From the NCBI GenBank assembly GCA_009920595.1, contig RFZR01000048.1:1-9555 (forward strand): a DNA stretch of 9,555 nt. Reading direction: 5' to 3'. The position numbers and the translations under genes are program-made. The notes beneath the pieces are model-generated. The model was not told the origin of the DNA. It saw only the letters and a program-made list of their open reading frames with translations, and ran no database searches. Source of the DNA: Alphaproteobacteria bacterium (GTDB taxonomy: Bacteria; Pseudomonadota; Alphaproteobacteria; Rhizobiales; Beijerinckiaceae). Every line of letters starts with the position of its first letter. Within the stretch, counting starts at the first letter, position 1. Positions 4,852 to 9,555 of the stretch are shown piece after piece.

Positions 4852-7800
4852 TCACGAGGCTTTGAGATATGATTCCGCTGTGCCGAGATCGACTGAGACA
4901 AGTTGGCTCACGCCGCGCTCGGCCATGGTTACCCCGAAAAGGCGATCCATCCGCGCCATCGTGATCGGATTATGGGTGATCACGACAAAACGGGTCTCCG
5001 TGGAACGCGCCATATCGTTGAGCAGGTCGCAATAGCGTTCGACATTGGCGTCATCGAGTGGCGCATCGACTTCGTCGAGCACGCAGATTGGCGATGGGTT
5101 CGTCAAGAACACCGCGAAGATCAAGGCGATGGCGGTCAAGGCCTGTTCACCACCCGAGAGCAATGAGAGGGTTGAGGGCTTTTTGCCGGGTGGATGAGCG
5201 AGGATTTCGAGACCCGCTTCGAGCGGATCATCGGATTCGATCAATTGCAGCTTCGCCGTACCGCCACCAAAGAGCGAGGTGAAGAGCTTTTCGAAATGGC
5301 CTTGGACAATATCGAAAGCGGCGAGCAAACGTTCGCGGCCTTCTTTGTTCAGAGTGCCAATCGCAGAGCGCAAACGACGGATCGCTTCGACGAGATCTTC
5401 TTTTTCGGTTTCCATCGCCGTGCGACGTTCATCGATCTCACGCAATTCGTCATCGGCACGAAGATTGACCGCTCCCAAGCGATCACGCTCGCTCTTCCAT
5501 TGGTCAAGCTTTGCCGCAAGTTCAGACGGATCATCGACATTTTCAATTGCGTCTTCACCGATGCGCTCGATCAAAGCGGCTTCGGGTTCCTCAAATCGTT
5601 CTTCAATCGAAGCCATTTGTGCGGCGAGCGATTGTTGTGCCGCTTCAAGGCGCATTTCACTGCGCACTTGTTCTTCACGTGCAGCGGTGAAGACGGCGAG
5701 TGCTTCGCGCGCCTGACGATCGGCTTCTGCCAATGCGGATTCAGCGATCGCGAGTTCATCTGCACGCGCTTTACGAGTCTCTTCAGCATTTTGAACTTCG
5801 CCGGCAAGCGCCAAACGACGTTCGTTGAAGATGGCCGGAGCGCCAGCAAGCTCGTCTGATTCAGCAACCACTTCCGCCAAACGCGCTTCGATTTCCTGTG
5901 TATGCGCGATTGTGTGCTGTGAGCGATCCATCCATCCCTGTTTTTCGGACGCAATCGCCGAGAGGCGACGCTCACGCGCTTCCGATTCACGCTGGATGCT
6001 TTGATAAGCGGCGGTGGCATCAGCAAGCGCCACGCGAAGCGATTGAACGCTTGCGCGTGTATGCATCAAGGCGCCTTCTTTTTCTGCCATATCAGGAAGA
6101 TCGCGCTCTTGTTGTTCGGCATCATTTAATGCGGCTTGCGCTTCGACGAGTGATGTTGAAAGTCGCTCGGACGCTTCAACAAGTGCTGAGCGACGCGCCA
6201 TACGATCACGGTCCCGCTTTTCAACAATCGCGAGACGTTCACGCAGCGAATCCAAATTTTTACGCGTTTCGCGAAGTGCAACAACGCTTGCATTTTCGGC
6301 TTCTGCCGCAACACGGACTTGCGATGAAGCTTCATCCATATCCGCTTTGATACGAGCGAGATTGCGACGCGCTTCATCAGCTTCCGCTTCAAGATCGCCC
6401 AAGCGATTGCGTTCTGCCAAGCGGCGTGCGGCCGGTGTTGGCGCGCCGGCTGAAGCGACATAGCCGTCCCAACGCCATACCGCACCATCGGTTGAGACGA
6501 GACTTTGTCCGGTCTTCAACGACGCGCGGAGGCGTTCTCCTTGCTCAGCATCGACAAGACCAATCTGCTTCAAGCGGCGTTGCAATTCTGAAGGCGCCTC
6601 AACAAGCGAGGCGAGCGATGTCACGCCTTCCGGCAATGCAGGATCAAATTCGGACGAGCCCGGATTGAGCCAATGCACAGGCGCTGCGAGATCAAGCGCC
6701 GCATCAAGATCATCACCGAAAGCCGCCCCTAAAGCGGATTCATAACCCTTACGAACTGTGATCTGATCAACGAGTGCAGGCCAACGACCTTCACCATCAT
6801 TGGCAAGAAGTTTTGAAAGTGTGCGAATTTCTGTTTCTAAACGCTGCACAAGGCGATCAGCTTCCGAGAGCGGCGTGCGCAAGGCGGCTTCCGCATCGCG
6901 CGCTTCGGTATGTGCGGCGCGGCGTTCTTCAGCTTCGATTTCAGCTTCGGCAAGCGCTTCTGTGATGTCGTTTAATTCACTTGCGAGCGCGATGCCTTCA
7001 AGATCGCTATGCGCTTCTTGTTCAAGCGCTGCGAGATCGGCCGCATTACGTTCATGCTGCTCGGTGAACCGCTGAACGCGTTCACGCTCGGTCCGCAAAC
7101 GCGAGGAAATTGACTCACGACGCGCTTGCAATTCGGCGACAAGACGTTGCAGCGAAGAAAATTCTTCTTCAACGCGTGCAAGATGCTCTTCGCGTTCGCG
7201 CTTCATGCGCTCGGCGGTGGATTGCTTTTCAGCGGTCGCTTCGCGCTCAGCTGCCAGCGAAGCACTCTCAGCATCAAGCGTTGCAATGGCTTTGACCGCA
7301 TCAGCGGCGAGTTGCCTTTCACGCTCGAGATCGCGACGCATTTGTTCCGCGCGGCGGGTTAATTCATCGGCACGCGCTTTCGCACGCGCTTCATCGGCAT
7401 CTAATGTTTCACGCGCGATAACAAGACGTTGAAGCGCCGCAGCCGCTTCCGCTTCCGCTTCACGCAAGCGAGGCATCGCGGCAGCCGCGACGGCTTGGTC
7501 TTTTGCGGTTTCAGCTTGCCGCAACCCGGTGCGCGTTAACGCATCGCGTGCTTCTTCAACTTTGCTTTCAGACTCTGTCACATGCAAGCGCGCATCACGC
7601 AAACCGCGCAACGCCAAAATCGCTTCTGTGCGACGAATATCGGCAGACAAGGTTTTGTAACGCTCGGCCTGGCGAGACTGACGCTTTAATCCGTCAATCT
7701 GCGATTCAATCTGGCCCATCACGTCATCAAGACGTTGCAGATTGTCTTCTGCTGCTTTCAACCGCAATTCGGCTTCATGGCGACGGCCATGCAATCCGGC

Positions 7801-8310
7801 GATGCCAGCGGCATCTTCAAGAATGCGGCGGCGAGCGCTGGGCTTTGCATTGATGATTTCACCGATCTGGCCTTGCCGCACCATCGCCGGTGAACGCGCG
7901 CCGGTTGCAGCATCGGCAAAAAGAAGCTGCACATCACGGGCCCGGATTTCGCGACCATTCAAACGATAGGTCGACCCTTCTTCGCGTTCGATGCGGCGGG
8001 TGACCTCGAGCGTCTCGGTGTCGTTATAGGCGGCGGGCGCTTTACGATCTTGATTGTCGATGGCGAGCGTCACCTCAGCCATATTGCGGGCAGGGCGGCC
8101 GGTCGTGCCGTTGAAAATGACGTCATCCATACCGGAGGCGCGCAGGCTCTTGTGCGAGCTTTCGCCCATCACCCAGCGGAGCGCCTCAACAAGATTGGAT
8201 TTGCCGCAACCATTCGGCCCGACAACCCCGGTCAAACCGGGTTCGATCAGGAATTCTGTGGGATCGACGAAGGATTTGAACCCTGTGATCTTTAAGGCAG
8301 TAAGTTTCAT
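4852..8310 (-). CDS. smc: Chromosome segregation protein SMC
   Basis: This 1152-residue SMC ATPase, a normal length for the family, forms the two-armed ring that organises and segregates the chromosome together with ScpA and ScpB (not in this window). The N-terminal head has Walker A GPNGCGKS (31-38) and a Q-loop in VRQGQIGEI (144-152). A coiled coil runs to about 505, a hinge covers about 506-625 (ALVDQITVRKGYESALGAAF to WRWDGYVAS), and a second coiled coil runs to about 990. The C-terminal head has the signature LSGGEQ (1051-1056), Walker B ICVLDEVDAPLDD with D1079 and E1080, and a switch histidine H1113 in ITHNP. All ATPase residues look intact. Start ATG 8310 has GGAGC 6 nt upstream. It follows the DsbA-like gene by 30 nt and is probably co-transcribed with it. 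Confidence 0.98.
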   Translation of the reverse strand: MKLTALKITGFKSFVDPTEFLIEPGLTGVVGPNGCGKSNLVEALRWVMGESSHKSLRASGMDDVIFNGTTGRPARNMAEVTLAIDNQDRKAPAAYNDTETLEVTRRIEREEGSTYRLNGREIRARDVQLLFADAATGARSPAMVRQGQIGEIINAKPSARRRILEDAAGIAGLHGRRHEAELRLKAAEDNLQRLDDVMGQIESQIDGLKRQSRQAERYKTLSADIRRTEAILALRGLRDARLHVTESESKVEEARDALTRTGLRQAETAKDQAVAAAAMPRLREAEAEAAAALQRLVIARETLDADEARAKARADELTRRAEQMRRDLERERQLAADAVKAIATLDAESASLAAEREATAEKQSTAERMKREREEHLARVEEEFSSLQRLVAELQARRESISSRLRTERERVQRFTEQHERNAADLAALEQEAHSDLEGIALASELNDITEALAEAEIEAEERRAAHTEARDAEAALRTPLSEADRLVQRLETEIRTLSKLLANDGEGRWPALVDQITVRKGYESALGAAFGDDLDAALDLAAPVHWLNPGSSEFDPALPEGVTSLASLVEAPSELQRRLKQIGLVDAEQGERLRASLKTGQSLVSTDGAVWRWDGYVASAGAPTPAARRLAERNRLGDLEAEADEARRNLARIKADMDEASSQVRVAAEAENASVVALRETRKNLDSLRERLAIVEKRDRDRMARRSALVEASERLSTSLVEAQAALNDAEQQERDLPDMAEKEGALMHTRASVQSLRVALADATAAYQSIQRESEARERRLSAIASEKQGWMDRSQHTIAHTQEIEARLAEVVAESDELAGAPAIFNERRLALAGEVQNAEETRKARADELAIAESALAEADRQAREALAVFTAAREEQVRSEMRLEAAQQSLAAQMASIEERFEEPEAALIERIGEDAIENVDDPSELAAKLDQWKSERDRLGAVNLRADDELREIDERRTAMETEKEDLVEAIRRLRSAIGTLNKEGRERLLAAFDIVQGHFEKLFTSLFGGGTAKLQLIESDDPLEAGLEILAHPPGKKPSTLSLLSGGEQALTAIALIFAVFLTNPSPICVLDEVDAPLDDANVERYCDLLNDMARSTETRFVVITHNPITMARMDRLFGVTMAERGVSQLVSVDLGTAESYLKAS

Positions 8311-8340
8311 CGCCGCGCTCCGTCGGGAGTGCGTGCGCCC

Positions 8341-8979
8341 TTAGCCCCCAACCAGAGGGGAGAGGATTTTATCAAGTTCCTCAACGCTTAACGACCCGCT
8401 ACTCTTCTGTCCGTTGATAAAAAATGTAGGCGTCGAGTCGACGCCGAATGTTTTATCGCCCCGTTCTCGAACGGAATTGACGGCGTCATAGATGGACTGG
8501 TTTTTCAAGCAGGCTTCGAAAGATTCCTGTGTGAAACCGGCCTGCCGGACGGTCGCAAGCAGAGCCTCGGCCGGTTTTTGGGCTGTCGACCAGGCTTTCT
8601 GCTGGGCGAAGAGCAGATCGACCATGGCGTAATATTTGTCATTCCCATTGCAGCGGGCAAGCATGAAGGCGGCGGTCGCGAGCGGATCGAAGGGGAATTC
8701 CCGCAAAGTGAAACGGACTTTGCCCGTATCAATGTATTTTTCCTTCAAAACCGGGAAGATTTTTTCGTGGAAATTGGCGCAATGCGGGCAGGTCATCGAG
8801 GCGTATTCGATGATCGTGACCTTGGCGTCCTCTTTTCCGAGCCAGACATCTCCCAAAGGACCGGGCACCGCCAATTCCTCAGCTTTGGCGGCTTGGGCCG
8901 CGGCGGGATCAGCCCCAATCACGGGGGCCAAGGCGCTCAACGCTGCGAGGGAAAGGAGGACGGAACGGCGGGTGGTCAT
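8341..8979 (-). CDS. Exported DsbA-family thiol:disulfide oxidoreductase
   Basis: This 212-residue protein has an N-terminal signal (TTRRSVLL followed by a hydrophobic stretch, with a likely cleavage near AQA at 28-30); the twin arginine makes Tat export possible. The mature part is a DsbA-type thioredoxin fold with the redox motif C64-P65-H66-C67 in EYASMTCPHCANFH, and a cis-proline loop DSTPTFFING with P184. Two further cysteines, C110 and C157, fall in the helical insertion and could form a second disulfide. Members oxidise or isomerise cysteine pairs in periplasmic proteins. The gene follows the DciA-like gene by 72 nt and precedes smc by 30 nt. The ribosome-binding site is weak (AAAGAAAG). 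The exact partner (DsbB-like, or a DsbD-like reductant) is not in the window, so I give no symbol. Confidence 0.92.
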   Translation of the reverse strand: MTTRRSVLLSLAALSALAPVIGADPAAAQAAKAEELAVPGPLGDVWLGKEDAKVTIIEYASMTCPHCANFHEKIFPVLKEKYIDTGKVRFTLREFPFDPLATAAFMLARCNGNDKYYAMVDLLFAQQKAWSTAQKPAEALLATVRQAGFTQESFEACLKNQSIYDAVNSVRERGDKTFGVDSTPTFFINGQKSSGSLSVEELDKILSPLVGG

Positions 8980-9051
8980 GGGATTTGGTCTTTCTTTAGA
9001 TGCGAGATTTCAGGTCTATCAATAGGGGCGTCCGTAAAAAGGCAAGGCGGT

Positions 9052-9534
9052 TTAGGGGGCGGGGTCTTTTCGCGCAAGAATTCCCGCTCCGAGGCGCACA
9101 AGCGCCTCTTCAAGCGCCTGATTGGTCAGGGCCCCTACAGTATCTCGTGCCTTTTCGATAAACTCGGCCGATGGCGGGGGTAGGGGGCGGTGAGGCGTGG
9201 TTTTGCGGACGGGCCCTTGTTTCAACAGGATTTTTCCGATGGCTTTCCAGCCATAGCGGGCGTTCACCCGCTCGATCAGTATCGGGCTTAGATGCTGAAG
9301 ATCGAGTGCGAAGGCGCCCTCAACGCGAATGATGAGGGTGGCAGGTTCTGCCTCACTTTTTGAGGCCGTTTTACGCGGCCAATTGATCTTCACCGGCTCG
9401 CTTTTCTCAGCCAGTTTCTCGCCCACAAGCTCCGGCCATGAGGCCACAATATCGGTTGAGGCAAAGCCCTGCGCCGCCAAAACGGGCTGAAGCGTCTCGT
9501 CAATTAACTCGGCCAAAGCGCGGGGGCGTTTCAT
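9052..9534 (-). CDS. dciA: DUF721 / DciA-family protein, probable replicative helicase-loader
   Basis: This 160-residue protein carries the DUF721 signature near its start: LAELIDETLQPVLAAQG, then SWPELVGEKLAEKSEPVKI, then LIIRVEGAFALDLQHLSPILIERVNARYG, which resembles the KH-like N-terminal domain of DciA. DciA interacts with the DnaB helicase and is needed for replication initiation in bacteria that lack DnaC or DnaI. The Pro-rich stretch TPHRPLPPP (about 114-122) separates the domain from a short C-terminal helical segment (AEFIEKARDT to VRLGAGIL). The start at 9534 has no strong ribosome-binding site, and only 21 bases lie upstream, so the promoter and neighbour are out of view. DUF721 next to a DsbA-like gene and smc is an order I recall from other rhizobial genomes. 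The family call is firm; the helicase-loading role is from family knowledge. Confidence 0.85.
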   Translation of the reverse strand: MKRPRALAELIDETLQPVLAAQGFASTDIVASWPELVGEKLAEKSEPVKINWPRKTASKSEAEPATLIIRVEGAFALDLQHLSPILIERVNARYGWKAIGKILLKQGPVRKTTPHRPLPPPSAEFIEKARDTVGALTNQALEEALVRLGAGILARKDPAP

Positions 9535-9555
9535 GAACTCAAGACTTGTGTGAAA

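Noticed and set aside
4829..4852. Inverted repeat ACGCGG / CCGCGT at the smc stop as a terminator
   Set aside because: The stem is only 6 bp, the loop 12 nt, and no T-run follows on the minus strand.
5194..5859. A 221-codon plus-strand frame opposite smc
   Set aside because: It is antisense to an intact, well-conserved SMC coiled-coil region and has no domain. Long antisense frames are common in biased GC-rich coding sequence.
8578..9183. A 201-codon plus-strand frame across the DsbA-like/DciA-like junction
   Set aside because: It is antisense to two firmly identified genes and has no recognisable family pattern.

Overview
The window looks like a piece of chromosome from an alphaproteobacterium, most likely of the order Hyphomicrobiales (Rhizobiales). 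The basis is gene content and order: an F0-only ATP synthase operon with both b' and b subunits (F1 genes elsewhere), a family-4-like uracil-DNA glycosylase (UDG) divergent from ETF-ubiquinone oxidoreductase, and a dciA - dsbA-like - smc cluster. No mobile element, CRISPR array, rRNA or tRNA is visible. All protein functions are recalled family assignments from the translated sequence, not search results.

Layout. (1) Positions 1-973, minus: the N-terminal 324 codons of ETF-ubiquinone oxidoreductase, cut by the window edge. (2) 974-1128: a short divergent intergenic region. (3) 1129-1971, plus: a UDG-like protein with no cysteine and with both catalytic motifs altered. (4) 1977-2002: a bidirectional intrinsic terminator between two convergent units. 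(5) 2023-4607, minus: the F0 operon in the order atpI, atpB (a), atpE (c), b', b. It has a near-consensus sigma70-type promoter at 4724-4752 and three consecutive hairpins in the gap between c and b'. (6) 4608-4851: leader, promoter, and a 42-bp interrupted palindrome between smc and the F0 operon. (7) 4852-8310, minus: full-length smc. (8) 8341-8979, minus: an exported DsbA-family thiol oxidoreductase. (9) 9052-9534, minus: a DUF721/DciA-family helicase-loader-like protein.

How the genes work together. The F0 genes encode the membrane proton channel (a and c), the peripheral stalk (b and b') and an assembly factor (AtpI). DciA-like and SMC link replication initiation with chromosome organisation, and the DsbA-like gene between them is probably co-transcribed with smc (30-nt gap). 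ETF-QO passes electrons from flavoprotein dehydrogenases to ubiquinone.

This is mainly a core-genome region and I see no wholly new multi-gene system. The points most worth a second look are the degenerate cysteine-free UDG-like protein, the triple-hairpin c/b' spacer, and the nested palindrome upstream of the F0 promoter.
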